From assembly GCA_028023455.1 (NCBI GenBank), contig JAQFVV010000017.1, positions 3,810,098 to 3,874,097 of the forward strand: a stretch of DNA of 64,000 bases, in the 5' to 3' direction. A program made the translations under genes and the position numbers. The notes under the pieces were generated by a model. It had not been told where the DNA came from and searched no databases. It saw only the letters and a program-made list of their open reading frames with translations. This document shows positions 1 to 11,384 of this stretch, piece by piece. The stretch is from Epiperipatus broadwayi (Eukaryota > Onychophora > Udeonychophora > Euonychophora > Peripatidae). Each line of letters opens with the position of its first letter. Within the stretch, counting starts at the first letter, position 1.

Positions 1-578
1 ATAATTTTTAACTATAGTATGTAAAATTATTGAATATTTTTTTATATTTTCCCATCCTCTATTCCATATCTAAAAAACTAGGTGACGTACTGAAAAGATG
101 AGTATTTTATATGGATAATCCTGGTATTACTTAGTTATATACCAGATTTCAAGCTATTCTATTGAATTTACATATATTAAGCCTCAAGTTTAAAATTTCA
201 TTCTAACTTAAAAATACTCAAAGGTTAACAAATAAATAAACAAATTGATTTTTCAACTTCAGTAAAAGCATTTAATTATATTTTCATTTTGTCAGCTATT
301 CTTTTAACATTCATTGAACTTTTTTTTAGAAAATTTGAAATTTTATCACTTTAGTTCTAAAATCTGTTTTTCTTACATTTTTCATTGTTAAAAAATGGTT
401 GAACACCAGGTATTTAAACTAGAAAAAACTAGAGTTTATTTTTCTTAAACCTGACAACAATACCTTATAAGATGGCAATGCAACTGATAAAATTGCACAT
501 TAATAAATAAATGATTGTTTTTAAAGACTGAAGATAGCAACCAATTAAGATGATATTTTAAAAATAGTTGAACAGCTG
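1..578. other. AT-rich sequence, no feature seen
   Basis: Only short interrupted reading frames and A/T runs. I see no repeat from the families described elsewhere until the family B fragment begins at 579. Confidence 0.5.
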
Positions 579-806
579 TGACATCACATGATCATCATTT
601 CTTATGCTTACACAATCTATTAGAAATCTGTTAGGACTCATAGCTTTATGATAAACCAAAAAGGGAAAAAGTGATTGCTGGAGAGATGCTTTAGATTCAG
701 AAGTCTATGTGCAATACTTTCAGATCCATTACTGATAAATGTCATAAGATAGAAACTAGGATAAGGATATTGAATGATTAGGCACTAAATGGGGATATGA
801 TGCATT
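579..806 (+). repeat. Family B hammerhead repeat, degraded copy
   Basis: It begins with the family B end signature (CATCACATGATCATCATTTC, then TTATGCTTAC) and runs to the shared GGCACTAAATGGGGAT segment. A decayed hammerhead lies at about 730-775: CTGATAA (core mutated from CTGATGA), a short hairpin, then GAAACTAGG and GATATTGAATG. The order matches the better family B copies at 29450 and 30146, so this is an old copy of the same element. The ribozyme core is broken. Confidence 0.6.
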
Positions 807-1489
807 AACCTTCTATCACACATACATTACTATGGCTTACACTAGGTGGCAATAAGTGTTAAAAATAATCAATAATTTTATTGCTCAGAAAATCCGTAAG
901 ATGTTTGAACATCAAAGATATCAGAAATTGCAATCAACCCAAAGACCTTATATTTTAAAGACTGACACTCTATGCTGCACTAATTCCTGCAGGGGCTAGA
1001 GTGGTATTGACTTTTGATTACAGGTGTGCCTTATCATAATATTAACCTGCAAAGAATGAATGTTATTAGTTACATGTTTAAGCTGATAATTTAAAAAGAT
1101 AGTTGTAACTATCCGAAGAAAATGGCTATAACAGTATTCATAGACTACTATGTCTAATAGCAACATTTCATGATTATTATAAGCAGCTATCATGTGATGA
1201 TCCATGAAAAGGTAAAGTCAGATTTGACATCAATTAAAACAGGTAACTATATTCAATTTTGCCCAAACTTTTTCTGCATGTCATATAAACAGTATTATTC
1301 CATTATATTTTTAAATAATTTTACCTAACTTTTAGAAAGGAATAATGAAATTCATAAGCATTAAAATATATATGCATTGAGGCAAAAATGTAAGTAATGT
1401 AATGCAAGCCATTCAGAGGTTCGACAAGTATTTAACGAGATGACAAAATATGGAAGAAAAAATAAAGTATTCAACATTACCACATTTTG

Positions 1490-2990
1490 TCGAAGCTTAA
1501 ATATTACTAAAATTGTAAAATTTAGCATGTGCATATATTACCTCTCTGTAACATATATATGAAAATGAAAAGAATAGTTTATTTTGATTCCTGTTTTTTA
1601 GACATTTTTATGAGATAGACTTAAAATAATCATGTAAAGCAGATGTTCCCAACATGGGTACCCACACTCCCAAGGAGTACAGTCAATAGCAGATACATTT
1701 TTCAAAAAATAGTTATGTTATCAACATTTTCTGAGTATTCCATGTTGGTACTGTTTGTCATCTACACCAGCAACATTTCTGGTCTTTTTTTAGGCACAAA
1801 AATAATGAAGTTGCATAGACCATTTTCTTCCTAAAGGGTCTAATAAATCAAAATGCCCAGTTAAAATTCAAGATAGCTACTAAATTTCCAGATCACTGCC
1901 TCTTTAAGACTTGCCTCTGTGGCATTTTAACTTCTTATGCATGCATGTAATGTACTGTACGGTACATTCGTCAACTGCTTATTTGTTATAATGAATAGAG
2001 GTACCTGATAATTTACTAAAAGCCATAGGGATAGAGACACCAGAAAGGTTGGGAATGCCTAATGTAAAGCTAAAATCATTAAATAATATTTAACTTTTGA
2101 GGAAATTATTTTTTTAAAAAAAAAAAAGAAATTAAGAGAGTAACTGTTCTACTCATTATTTTCAAATATTATTTTTTTAGATATGACAGATATAAGTAAT
2201 ATTTACTGAGGCTATAACCTCGAGAACATGTGTGTAAAATGCAATAGTAGGGACCTCTACAGGTGTTTAACCACAAGCTTAAGCTATGGAAAAAAAGAGG
2301 GGAAAATAAATAAATGTGATTTCATAACCAAATTTATAATCAGTATACAGTTAAGATTGAATATAAAATAAAATTGTTTGTAATTTTAAATGGTGAACTT
2401 AAAACCTAATAAAGAAATAAACCAATTAATTAAGTTTTTAATGGATTAAATTGATAACATTTACCAAACAGCATTGATATTGTGGATAGGTGACCGAATA
2501 TAAATAGCAATGTTGATAGTAGTCAATATTCACTCAATGATTTATTTTCATTTTTCTAGAGGGTTGTAGTTAAAAGTCAAGAGAAAAAGAAAATTTACCA
2601 TCAATTCCAAGTTGAAATTCCAATTGCTGCGGAAAAGAAAATTGTATGCATTATAAATTATTTGTAGTTCTAAAATTATAAGTCCATCCAAGAAGTTGAT
2701 AAATAGATCAGATTAACCACACTTTTTCAGATTGTTGTTTTTCTCCCTGCCTGGTAATCTGGAAAAAAAATGCTCCAGAAAGAAAATATTATAGTCTACT
2801 AAATCATGACCAATCTACAAAATATTGTCTACTGCAAGATATTGAATACTGAAGAAATCAGAATATCCAAGAAAAAATGTTAAAGAAACCAACAGTAAAA
2901 GAAAATGATGCAAAACTAGCAAGAGAAATGATTTGAAATGTATACACTACACTTGAAGGTTCAGATGAAGTCATAGAAAATGCATGAATA
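1490..2990. repeat. Older segment with a diverged paralogue at 11960-13040
   Basis: Several landmarks occur in the same order in both places. They are CTTAAATATTA at the left, TTAAAATAAT then TGTAAAG, the block TTCAAATATTATTTTTT, ATGGATTAAATT followed by AGCA, and a right end with GAATACTGA then GAAA and TCAGAA. The copies have diverged considerably and neither has a long reading frame. The 1640-2061 MITE is present only here. The segment may be an old non-autonomous transposon, but I see no recognisable termini. Confidence 0.55.
1640..2061. mobile_element. Non-autonomous hAT-type element (MITE) with exact 8-bp target duplication
   Basis: The element is 422 bp. Its left end reads CAGATGTTCCCAACATGGG. 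The right end, reverse-complemented, reads TAGGCATTCCCAACCTTTC, giving imperfect terminal inverted repeats with the common hAT pattern YAG-(4-5 nt)-CCCAAC. It is flanked by the exact 8-bp direct repeat ATGTAAAG at 1632-1639 and 2062-2069, as expected for hAT transposition. The paralogous segment at 12061-12110 reads through the same target (GTGTAAAG at 12079-12086) without the insertion, so it acts as a natural empty site. There is no transposase inside. It must have moved in trans. Confidence 0.88.
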
Positions 2991-3288
2991 ATAGATATAA
3001 ATCATAGATGAGAATTATGATTTTATAGAACTTAAAACTTATATTTTAAAGGGTCTTAATTAATCTGTAATTAATTTATCTTTGAATATTTGTTTTATAA
3101 TTTTTAATAGTCATAATTATTTTTTTGTTTTAAAATTAATATTTATCACATTCCTAAATATTATGTGAATTAATCTTTGACTCAGTGTGTCCATATATAC
3201 CGCACCATTGTCTTAAATTAAAGTAAATGGCATATTTATCCTTTTACTTTTTTGCATTTCTCTTCATATATATTAAAAAATTTAATCA

Positions 3289-3498
3289 TCTCATCTTATA
3301 CACTTTAATGCAGTATTTTTTATATATAACACCTTCTTTATTTTACTTACAGTTTCAACTGTCTTGCAGTCATCATCAGAGCTTTCTATAAGTTTCACTT
3401 CTCTCTTTACTATTGTCAGTTGTAAAGAGAGAAGTGAAACATTAGAAATCTCTGATGAAGACTGCAGGACAGTCAAAACTATAAGCAAAATAAAGGAG

Positions 3499-3565
<67 letters not shown>

Positions 3566-3591
3566 ATTGCATTAAAGTGTATAAGAAATGA
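3289..3591. repeat. Fold-back (inverted repeat) element containing a (TA)n tract
   Basis: The left arm (TCATCTTATACACTTTAATGC and onward) and right arm (GCATTAAAGTGTATAAGAAATGA) are reverse complements over roughly 115 bp. They include the paired blocks AGTGAAAC and GTTTCACTT around a short centre near 3411-3420. The right arm also reads CTGATGAAGACTGCAGG then ACAGTC and AAAAC, which is hammerhead-like but has one extra A after the core and a lost GAAA. The right arm has expanded by a TA microsatellite. Confidence 0.75.
3500..3563. repeat. (TA)n microsatellite
   Basis: About 32 uninterrupted TA units inside the right arm of the fold-back at 3289-3591. The Ile-Tyr reading frames through it on both strands are artefacts. 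Confidence 0.95.
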
Positions 3592-4440
3592 TAAAAAAAA
3601 ATTAATATATATATAAAGCATATTATTATTAGCTATCACTCATTGTTAATTAATTTATTGACCTACAACATAGGTACGATCATTACATTAACATATGTAT
3701 TTAGTTGTAGGCCTCGTTTTATTAGGCTATTTGAATATCAGTATAAGTATGCATTAATTTTCATTACGAAATCAGATAAACACATATGTTGGACTATGGC
3801 TGAGGGCATAGTAAATTTACTAGCGCATTGAGATATTCTTGTTTGCAGACTGATATACATGTGAAGGTTTTCAGTTACCACTAATAATATATTTATTTAA
3901 TTTGTTTTTTGTCAAACCAAATGTGTTATTTTTTATCTGTATATAATATTAAACTTTTACTAAATTAATGTCTGAATCAAATATAATCTTTATTGTCTAA
4001 GATACATTCTATTAATAGGTCATGCATTCTTTATATATATAAATTTTAAATTATAGTAAGGTAAATAATAAATATATATATAATTAAACAGAAGTACTTT
4101 CGATTACGCTGTAATCATTATCAATTGAAATAGCAGACAAAAAAAAATCATCATATGATAACTGTGTATGTCAATATTAGCAGATCGTCTATTTATTATA
4201 CAAAAATATTAAATGAAGAAAGGCATTATAAAAAGAGACAAATTAAAGAGGCAATCTTTATAAGCCAATTTAAAGATTATATAATATGTAGACAATCTGA
4301 ATATCCATATACACATTTTATGGGAAATCACGTGATGTTTATTTTTATTGATTTTTTTTGTCTAGTATTATTTCGGATACAAATGATTATAACATAATTG
4401 AAAGTATTTCTGTTTATTAATTAATATATATCTACCATTA
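3592..4440. other. AT-rich sequence, no gene seen
   Basis: Only short open frames. The outer parts (ACTTTCGATTAC near 4098 and ATAATTGAAAGTA near 4393) resemble the ends of the fold-back at 31760-32235, so 4080-4410 may be a diverged relative of that element. I could not confirm the interior. Confidence 0.4.
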
Positions 4441-4500
4441 TAATAATTTAAAACTTACTTATATATATATAATAATTTAAAACTTACTTATATATATATA
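4441..4500. repeat. 29-bp tandem duplication
   Basis: AATTTAAAACTTACTTATAT, followed by a short TA run, occurs twice in succession. Confidence 0.85.
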
Positions 4501-4637
4501 TATGCTTGTCTGTGAATTATAATAAGAGTTTTTATATTTTAAGGACTGGATTAGATGACTGGGTGATCTATCAAAGAAATATACATCATATAAATCTAAT
4601 ATTTCCACATATGTTTTGTTACATAAATTGCTAAGAA

Positions 4638-4925
4638 AAAGATCTAAAATCAAATAATTCAGTTTTGCTTTTTTTGTTATAACAGCACATAATTTAGCTT
4701 CAATATGGAAGGGCTGATAATATTACACTTTTCTGAGAACCTTTTTAAAAAGCTCTTAAAATAAATACTTTTAGTTTTGGTACGATGTGAAGATCTAAAA
4801 CCAAATATATTCGTTTGCTTTTCTGTTATAAGAGCACACAATTTAGCTTCAGTATGGAAGGGCTGATAATATTACACTTTTCTGAGCACTTTTTTAAATA
4901 AATTTCTTAAAATAAATACATTTAG
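4638..4925. repeat. Tandem duplication of about 150 bp
   Basis: Two adjacent diverged copies, about 4638-4775 and 4788-4925. They share AAGATCTAAAA, TTTAGCTTCA and TATGGAAGGGCTGATAATAT, and end in CTTAAAATAAATAC. There is no coding potential. Confidence 0.85.
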
Positions 4926-5129
4926 TTACCATCATTTTGTCAAGTACATAAACTGGATACACCAAATGTTAAGAATTGTATTACCTGGGGAAAAAATAGT
5001 AATGATTATGACATAAAAGTAATCAATGAAAATAAATAGTAACAAATATATAAATAGGGTAAAATGAGAAAATAAAAAAAAGAAGGAAATAGTTATGAAA
5101 TAGAAGTCTTAATCAATTTTAAAATAATA

Positions 5130-5742
5130 GATTCAAATTAGGTAAACTACAACAGCAGACAAGACAGACGTTAAGAAAATTCTGGATGTCCAGAAATGAA
5201 AGAAATGTTGAATGGAGGGAGAAGATGAACATCCAAATTTAATGAAGTGTTTGAAAAAAATAAATAAAAGACTTATTTGGAAACAGAGACAAAGGTAAAG
5301 AAAATAAAGAATTATACAACAACTATTATAAAAACTTACAAAATCGAAAATAAAGATGAAACAATATCTAAAAGAAAATGTAATCAGCAGAAGCCATGGA
5401 AGTGATAAAAACTCAAGAAATGTAAGAAAGCGAAATGGAAAATCTGGAATATCAAAAGCCACAGAACATAAAGGAAATGTCAGAAAAGAAAAGGCTAATT
5501 TGGAAAGTTTTAATGAAAAGAAGGTTAATGATGTGATACAATAATTGAATACAAAAATTGATAATAATGAAAGAATGATACAACAAAAGAATACAAAGAT
5601 GGATGAAAATCATGAAAAACTTTTGAAAAAAATAAATGAAAGTCATGAACAATATATAAAAAAGATCGATAATTTTTTTAAGAAAAATATAAAAACCATT
5701 AGTCTATTTGTATTTTTATATTGGACTATTTCCATCATCTAA
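5130..5742 (+). pseudogene. Lysine-rich, coiled-coil-like reading frame broken by one stop
   Basis: Two frames, 5356-5544 (62 aa) and 5545-5742 (65 aa, starting at an ATG), are consecutive in the same phase and separated by one TAA. Together they would give about 130 residues rich in Lys, Asn and Glu, with the near-repeat KMDENHEKLLKKINESHEQY suggesting a helix or coiled coil. The start of a fold-back element (5711) overlaps the end, so the last residues belong to that element. I do not recognise the protein. It could be a relic of a retroelement's N-terminal region or chance AT-rich translation. Confidence 0.22.
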
Positions 5743-6311
5743 TATGAATATTGAATGTCTTGAGAAAAATTTAACTTTATTTAAATATTCCAAATACATT
5801 CATTTGTTAGAAATAGCACATCAAACAGGTTAGTATATACCCAACATTTTGAGAGATATTCATGTGTTTCTGGGCTAACCAGTGAGAGTACTAGCACAAG
5901 AATTGAACCTGGAGCCTTAGGTTCTTGAGTATTGAATTTTAAGATAATGCTCTAACCAACTGAGCATTCCTGCCAAAGTCAATAAATAGAAATTCCATTT
6001 ACTTATCTATGAGATTCCTCTTGATTTCTACACTTTTTTTGAAAAGAAAAGTTGATTAATGCTTGTTTGCCATTGTCAATACTTTAGAATCTAAGATATG
6101 GATTCAATTCCCACACTAGTACTGTCACTGGTCAGGCCAGCAACACCTAAAGAAGAGGGGGAAATAATACCTCTTGAAACATTGTGCATATACTAACCTG
6201 TCGGCTATTAGTAACAATTGAATTTATTTGGAATATTTAAATAAAAGTTAAATTTTTCTAAAGACATTCAATACTCATATTAGATGATGGAAATATTCCA
6301 GTATAAAAACA
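5711..6311. mobile_element. Family F fold-back element with long terminal inverted repeats
   Basis: The left end reads TTTATATTGGACTATTTCCA then TCATCTAATATGA. The right end is its inverse (TCATATTAGATGATGGAAATA). The arms are roughly 130 bp and also share ATTTAAATATTCCAAATA and CTAACCTG. The centre contains tRNA-derived SINE sequence in two inverted halves, with B-box-like GAATTGAACC at 5900-5909 and GGATTCAATTCCC near 6100. Other copies at 8219-8430 and 55138-55245 lack the SINE centre. I found no clear target-site duplication. Confidence 0.75.
5870..5975 (-). mobile_element. tRNA-derived SINE body
   Basis: On the minus strand there is an A-box-like TCAGTTGGTTAGA (5951-5963) and a B-box-like GGTTCAATTC (5900-5909), spaced somewhat wider than in a tRNA. 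It starts with GCAGGAATGCTCAG, resembling a tRNA 5' end. The acceptor stem cannot be closed and the anticodon region is not a clean loop, so it is a tRNA-derived repeat and not a tRNA gene. It is nested in fold-back F. Confidence 0.6.
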
Positions 6312-6401
6312 CAACTAGAACACCATCATCACAAACCTTCAGAAAAACATTAGTCTATTTATTTGTTAATAAAAAAGCTACAAGTAACTTAAACAATTCA
6401 A

Positions 6402-6480
6402 AACAAAGCAAAACTCTCCATATAGTAGTGCCATCTCGTGCTAGTATGAGATAGTGATCATGTGATGTTTAGTGGTTTAA
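6402..6480. repeat. Family B terminal fragment
   Basis: This joins the two ends of family B: AAACTCTCCATATAGTAGTG at left, and ATCATGTGATGTTTAGTGG followed by TTTAA at right. The hammerhead centre is missing. Confidence 0.65.
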
Positions 6481-6939
6481 CTACGAGTAACTTAAAAGTT
6501 CTGTGATTCTCAAAAAATGACTTAAAAACTAAGAAATATTTATAAAATGAGGTAATCTGCAGAAAAAAAATGTATTCTTTCTAATGAATACGGTTAAGAA
6601 TTTTGAAAAAAAGTCATTGGAATAAAAACATACTTGGAAAATGTTTATGAGAACTTTGAAAGGTAAAATTTCTACTTTAAAAGTGCCACTCTTAATATGA
6701 AAAAGAAATTCCTTTTACGCAACGTTTCATTAATATTGATAAGTTTAGAAGATAGCTCAAGCTTGTTTTACTATAGAAATCAAGGTCAATGTTATTCTCA
6801 TTTGATATTACATCTTAGAGATGGAACACTGTGAAGCCAAAAATAAAAAAGGTTTCACAAAGATAATGGGAATTAAAGGATATCAATTAATCAATATATA
6901 ACAAGATGAGATTGCAAAAAAAAAAAAATCAAGTCAAAT
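6481..6939. other. AT-rich sequence, no feature seen
   Basis: No open frame of note and no recognised repeat. Confidence 0.4.
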
Positions 6940-7009
6940 GTCACATGACCTAATTTAATAAGCTTGTATTTACAAATAGTATATATAGAGCTTGCAAAGT
7001 AAGCTTTGA

Positions 7010-7072
7010 GAATATCCTCAACCCCAGACTGGTTTTTGCTACTGGTGTCATCAGTGAGGTGCCAGGATATTC
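7010..7072 (-). ncRNA. Hammerhead ribozyme relic (GAAA lost)
   Basis: This is the mirror copy of 7345-7407. On the minus strand it keeps GAATATCC...GGATATTC as outer stem I, ACCTCA/TGGGGT as inner stem I, and the CTGATGA core. The GAAA has become AAAA and stem III reads ACCAGT in place of a palindrome. It is probably inactive. Confidence 0.65.
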
Positions 7073-7344
7073 AAGCATTAGATTAAAAACACCAGGACAA
7101 GCCCAGCACTTTATCTAATGTATAACTATTAAGTAAAAACTCTGAAATTTTCAGACATCCATTTTATATTGCTAATGCTATTAATATATGGTGTATCTGA
7201 ACTTAGTTCAGTCCCATATGGCTATTTAAGTTAGATAACTAGATTGGAAGACATATGGATGTCTGAAAATTTCAGAGTTTCTACTTAATAATTATACATT
7301 AGATAAGGTGGTGGGCTTGACCTGGTGTTTTTAATCTAATGCTT

Positions 7345-7407
7345 GAATATCCTGGCACCTCACTGATGATGCCAGAAGCAGAAACTGGTCTGGGGTTGAG
7401 GATATTC
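7345..7407 (+). ncRNA. Type I hammerhead ribozyme, intact core
   Basis: The 63-nt sequence folds by hand into a complete hammerhead. Outer stem I is GAATATCC (7345-7352) with GGATATTC (7400-7407), 8 bp. Inner stem I is ACCTCA (7357-7362) with TGGGGT (7391-7396), 6 bp with one G-U. The core CTGATGA is at 7363-7369. Stem II is TGC/GCA around loop CAGAA, followed by GAAA at 7381-7384. Stem III is the self-complementary ACTGGT (7384-7389), and the cleavage site follows C7390 (triplet GUC). The 3-bp palindromic stem III has no loop, so efficient cutting probably needs two copies pairing in a multimeric RNA. Such short stem III hammerheads are known from PLEs and animal retrozymes. Confidence 0.88.
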
Positions 7408-7450
7408 TCAAAACTTGTTAAGAGCTTATTTTGCGAGCTCTATATATAAC

Positions 7451-8218
7451 AATAACAAGATGAAATAGGGGAAGTAAAAGACAGATATTGAGAGAAATAA
7501 AGAAGAGAACTTATAATTGTATTGACTTATTATTCAAAGGCACAGAAGGTAATTTCTTTGTTAGTTGGTCATTGTACACAAATAAGAACTAAGTTTGAAT
7601 TAAATGAGCAATAACTCTTAACAAATAAACTTTACCTTTGGAAAATAAAGTAGATGGTAACACACTCTGAAAATGAATTACAGCAAGTGATAAAAATATC
7701 CCTCAAGTATGATGACACATTAATGATTATTGAGGGAAATAATTATTCCATAGGGATCATATTCTACTCATTTATAGAATTGATTACACTGCAACATGTT
7801 TATAATAAAAACATTGCTTTGAAAAGATTCAAAGTATTATCTAAATTCTTTTTATGCATTATATTGTACGTAAATGAGGTATAATATATGTATGTAATTA
7901 CATTTTGAATTACAAGTGTCAAACTAACTCAACTCGTATCTTTGATATCATCCACTTTAGATAAATACAGTAATGATTATTACTAATCATTTACTAAACT
8001 AAAGATTGTCTCTAGCACAGATATAAACTTTAAAATTTAATTAAAGATTAATATATCTGATTTTTTTTTTAAAAATTAAGCACTCACACGTGGTGTTATT
8101 CACATTTCTCTTTCCCACATGTAACCTCTTTTATAAATATATTAAATAATCAAAATACTACCACATATTCCGTATAAATAAAGATACAATAAAAGACAAA
8201 TATAATTGATGAGTTGTA
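7451..8218. other. AT-rich sequence with a family G fragment
   Basis: No gene seen. Near 7950-8060 there is a fragment related to family G (TTACTAATCATTTA, then GATTGTCTCTAGC and ATATAAACTTTAAA), also found at 18170-18270 and 55850. Confidence 0.4.
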
Positions 8219-8430
8219 TTTTATATTGGACTGTTTTCATCATCTAATATGAGTATTGAATGTCTTGAGAAAAAATTAACTTTTATTTAAATATTCCAAA
8301 TATATTTAACTGTTTGATGTGCTATTACTAACAGTTGAATGTATTTGGAATATTTAAATAAAAGTCAAATTTTACTAGACATTCAATACTCATATTAGAT
8401 GATGGAAATAGTCCAATATAAAAATACAAC
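8219..8430. mobile_element. Family F fold-back element, compact copy
   Basis: Near-perfect hairpin of about 100-bp arms. TTATATTGGACTGTTTTCAT then CATCTAATATGAG at left is mirrored by CTCATATTAGATGATGGAAA and TAGTCCAATATAA at right, with a short centre near 8322. It is followed by the family F tail ACTAGAACACC...CACAAAT..TTCAGGAAAA. Confidence 0.85.
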
Positions 8431-8974
8431 TAGAACACCGTTTTCACAAATCTTTCAGGAAAATATAATTGGTGAGTAAATATATTTGGTATGCATACAT
8501 ATATATCTAAATATGAAATAAGATATAAAAATGAGGCAATTTATAAAAAACGTACGTTAATTTGTTTTTTAAATGATAAACCATTTGCATATTCACACAC
8601 ATACAAACATATATATATATATTATAATTTGAAGAAGATTGCTGGTCAATCGAACTTATAAAGTTGATTAATTTTAATAAAATAATCATTGTAACAGTAA
8701 TAAGAAAGGTAGATTTGTTTAAAAGGTTCAAAAAAGATACTTAACAAACAAACCAACACTGGAAGCTACTAGTAACAAAGGACAGAATTTGATGATTGTA
8801 ATTTATTTTTTTATAAAGATTCTTATTTAAAATAAATGTAAAAATATTTCTCAAGCAAATTTTGAGGAAATTTGATCTCGATCAAAAGAGATGATTGTGA
8901 ATGTCTTAATTAGTCCTAATATGCATTGGACAATTCGTGCAACCTCTTATTACATAACCCAAGAATAGAATCCT

Positions 8975-9540
8975 TCCCATTTAATGAAGCTATCAGATAA
9001 TCTATACTTGGTTCTTTTTACAAAATTCTTTACCAGATATATAGATTCCTGGTTATTTTACATTTGACTGTAGATTAATTCTTGGCCTTTTACATATCTT
9101 CACTAAGTGTATATTTTCTGGAGAATTTCATTTTGTTGTTTATCTTTATAAGTCCACTAGATTGCAAAATTGCTCTGCAGGTTATGTATCAACAATATCA
9201 CACTAGGGGCATATATTTTTTTGAGAGTAAATAAATACTTTCAGGGAACTTTTAACAAATTTTTTCCATTCACTGAAGCCACCAGATAGTCTATACTTAG
9301 TTCTTTATGCAAAATTCTTAACCAGATATATCTTTTTTTGGTTATTTTGCATTGAACTGTAGATTAATTCCTGATTTTTCACATACTTCTACCAGATGTA
9401 TATTCTCTAGGTTATTTCATGTTGTTGGATAGCTTTGTTAATCCATCTTGTGACCTCCAAATATTTGAAAGTTGTACCAATAATACCATACTAGAACCAT
9501 ATAATATTTCTTTAAAAGCAAACACTTTCAGGAAATTTTT
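8975..9540. repeat. Tandem duplication of about 288 bp
   Basis: Copy 1 begins near 8975 and copy 2 near 9265. Matching landmarks lie 286-289 bp apart: TCTATACTTGGTTCT/TCTATACTTAGTTCT, ACCAGATATAT, GTAGATTAATTC, GTATATT..CT, and the block ending in TTTAACA. A minus-strand frame (9412-9843) crosses copy 2 and an unrelated family B fragment, so it is not one protein. Confidence 0.8.
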
Positions 9541-9717
9541 AACACATTTGTGGATGACTTTGTACCTTTTTACAAATGAGACAATAATAAAGTGTCTTTT
9601 AAAACAATGTTTTAACTTCCTAAAAAATTTCCTATATAGATCTGATAATATCATCATCATCGTAACATTCCAACTGAATAGAAAAGTATTCATATTGAAT
9701 TTTCTGTATTTGTAATC

Positions 9718-9871
9718 TGATAAGTAGGAGCTAGATGGGAATTTTATGCACAAGCTTTCTGGCATCCATTGATTACTCTGGCTTGCACTGAGTGGCACAA
9801 CTGTATGGAAAGTTTTGCTTGTTTTAATAACAGTTAAGAGCAAGCATAAGAAATGGTGATCATGTGATGTT
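9718..9871 (-). repeat. Family B terminal fragment
   Basis: It contains AGGAGCTAGATGGGAATTTT, the CATCCATTGATTACTCTGG block, GTGGCACAACTGTATGGAAA and the end GGTGATCATGTGATGTTTA. This is one inverted end of family B without the ribozyme. Confidence 0.7.
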
Positions 9872-10654
9872 TATTTGTAATCTGCAGAGTGAAAAAATGA
9901 GCATAGTAAAGAAACGATATAAAAAGCAATAAATAATGTGAAAAATGAAAAACAAAAATAAAATTACATCAACCAAATCAGGTATATTTGCCAAATATTA
10001 TCATCAAAGCATTAAAAGATTCTAGAAAAATAAAAAAAAGACCTTATCAAAACATAAAAAGTTATTTTTAATGAAAACAAGTGAAGAAGAAAAATAAAAG
10101 ATCGTTATTGTTTAGAGTTGAAAGAAGTATGCAGGAGAAAGATGTTCATCTGCATCTTCTGAAATGTAATTAAGAGTAGCAGATTGTGTGTGTGGGGGGG
10201 GTGTTTTATCGCTGCAAGGCCAAACTAATTATATGTTAATATTAAAAATTACATTTTTTTTGTTGCATGACCAATTATGCATTTTCATAGATGTGGAAAC
10301 AGTTGTTTCTCTTTAAAGATATCTAAATATGCACCCAGTTTATGCCAGTTTTATAACCCCTGATTGAATTAGAGTTCCCTTTTTATCAAATGTAAAATTT
10401 ATGGGTAATTACATTTTATGCATGAGCATAAACAATCTTGATGTACTCACCTCATAATCACTCAATGTATCCAAAAATGGAGTCCATACTGGAATTTCTC
10501 ACTTTATGACTTGACCATGTTTTGGGGTGAGGCAGTAGGCATCAGTTTTTTTATTATCATAATAAACAATTTTAAATTATAATGAAATTTTTGTAAAATT
10601 TATACTCTGCTTAAAAAAAAAAGAAAGATGCCAGATTTCATAAAGCAAAAGATT
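9872..10654. other. AT-rich sequence, no gene seen
   Basis: Lysine-rich short frames and A-runs, plus a short GTGTGTG-G(8) tract near 10188-10203. I recognise nothing. Confidence 0.4.
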
Positions 10655-11045
10655 ACAGAGGCTAAACTCTCCATACCGTAGCACCACCAGTACAAACCAG
10701 AGTAATCAATGAATGCAAGAAGGCTTTGTGCATAAAATCCCAATCTAGTGCCTACTCATCCAATATCCCCAGATTATTTTCTAGCTTGCAGCTTTCATCA
10801 ATGAAGAGCTTTGAATCTGAGAGGACTGCACCTACATCTTAGGATCTAATGCAGCCTTCCAACAGTCACCTTTTAACTTATTAGTTAACTATAAAGCTTT
10901 GACTCCAAAAATGGGAAAAGTCAATAATGTTTTCAATTCAAGCTCATTAGCTTGTATAGTTGTATAGATCTGAATTTAGTTTAGCATCCATACTTTTTTG
11001 TGTAAGCAGAAGAAATGATGATCACATGACGTTTAATGGTTTAAA
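10655..11045 (-). mobile_element. Family B element with decayed hammerhead
   Basis: This is a near full-length family B copy. The left end is AAACTCTCCATACCGTAGCACCAC, followed by the CAGAGTAATCAATGAATGCA block, the hammerhead region, AGGATCTAATGCAGCC, GTTAACTATAAAGCTT and the right end GATGATCACATGACGTTTAA. On the minus strand at 10758-10818 the core reads ATTGATGA (C to T), stem II AAGC..GCTA, then AGAAAATAATCTGG. The GAAAC and stem III are damaged. Confidence 0.72.
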
Positions 11046-11384
11046 ACAGAAGATTGTTTAGAAAATAGGGATGATAAGTTTTTGTGTTATTGATAAAAAC
11101 CTGAAAATGATTAAAGGGCAAATGCAAGTTAAATAAAATATCATACTATTACATCAAATGAAGAGCCATAGAAATGAAGAAATGACTGATATTTTATCCC
11201 TACTATGTAATATGGAAAAGTTCAATACCTTAAGGGATATTTACAAGATGAACAGACCTATATGCATCAACAAAAAATCATCGAATTATGATGAATTAAA
11301 AAAGGAAGATATTGTAAGGAATGGGGGGAAATGAAGAAAAAAGGCAAATAAAATATTAAAAAGCATACTTTATTAAAGGATATA

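Larger units (their letters stand above)
6940..7450. mobile_element. Family A hammerhead repeats as an inverted pair
   Basis: Two copies of the family A unit face each other: a minus-strand copy at about 6940-7165 and a plus-strand copy at about 7240-7450, with about 75 bp between them. Both carry the unit landmarks: the CACATGAC and AGCTTGTATTTACAAATA head, the hammerhead, TTAGATTAAAAACACCAGG, CTCTGAAATTTTCAGACAT and the GAACTTAGTTCAG region. Transcription across the locus would give a long hairpin. The right-hand ribozyme is intact and the left-hand one has lost GAAA. Confidence 0.85.

Noticed and set aside
9412-9843. 143-aa minus-strand frame
   Set aside because: It crosses one copy of a tandem duplication and an unrelated family B fragment, so it cannot be one protein. 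No motif is recognisable.
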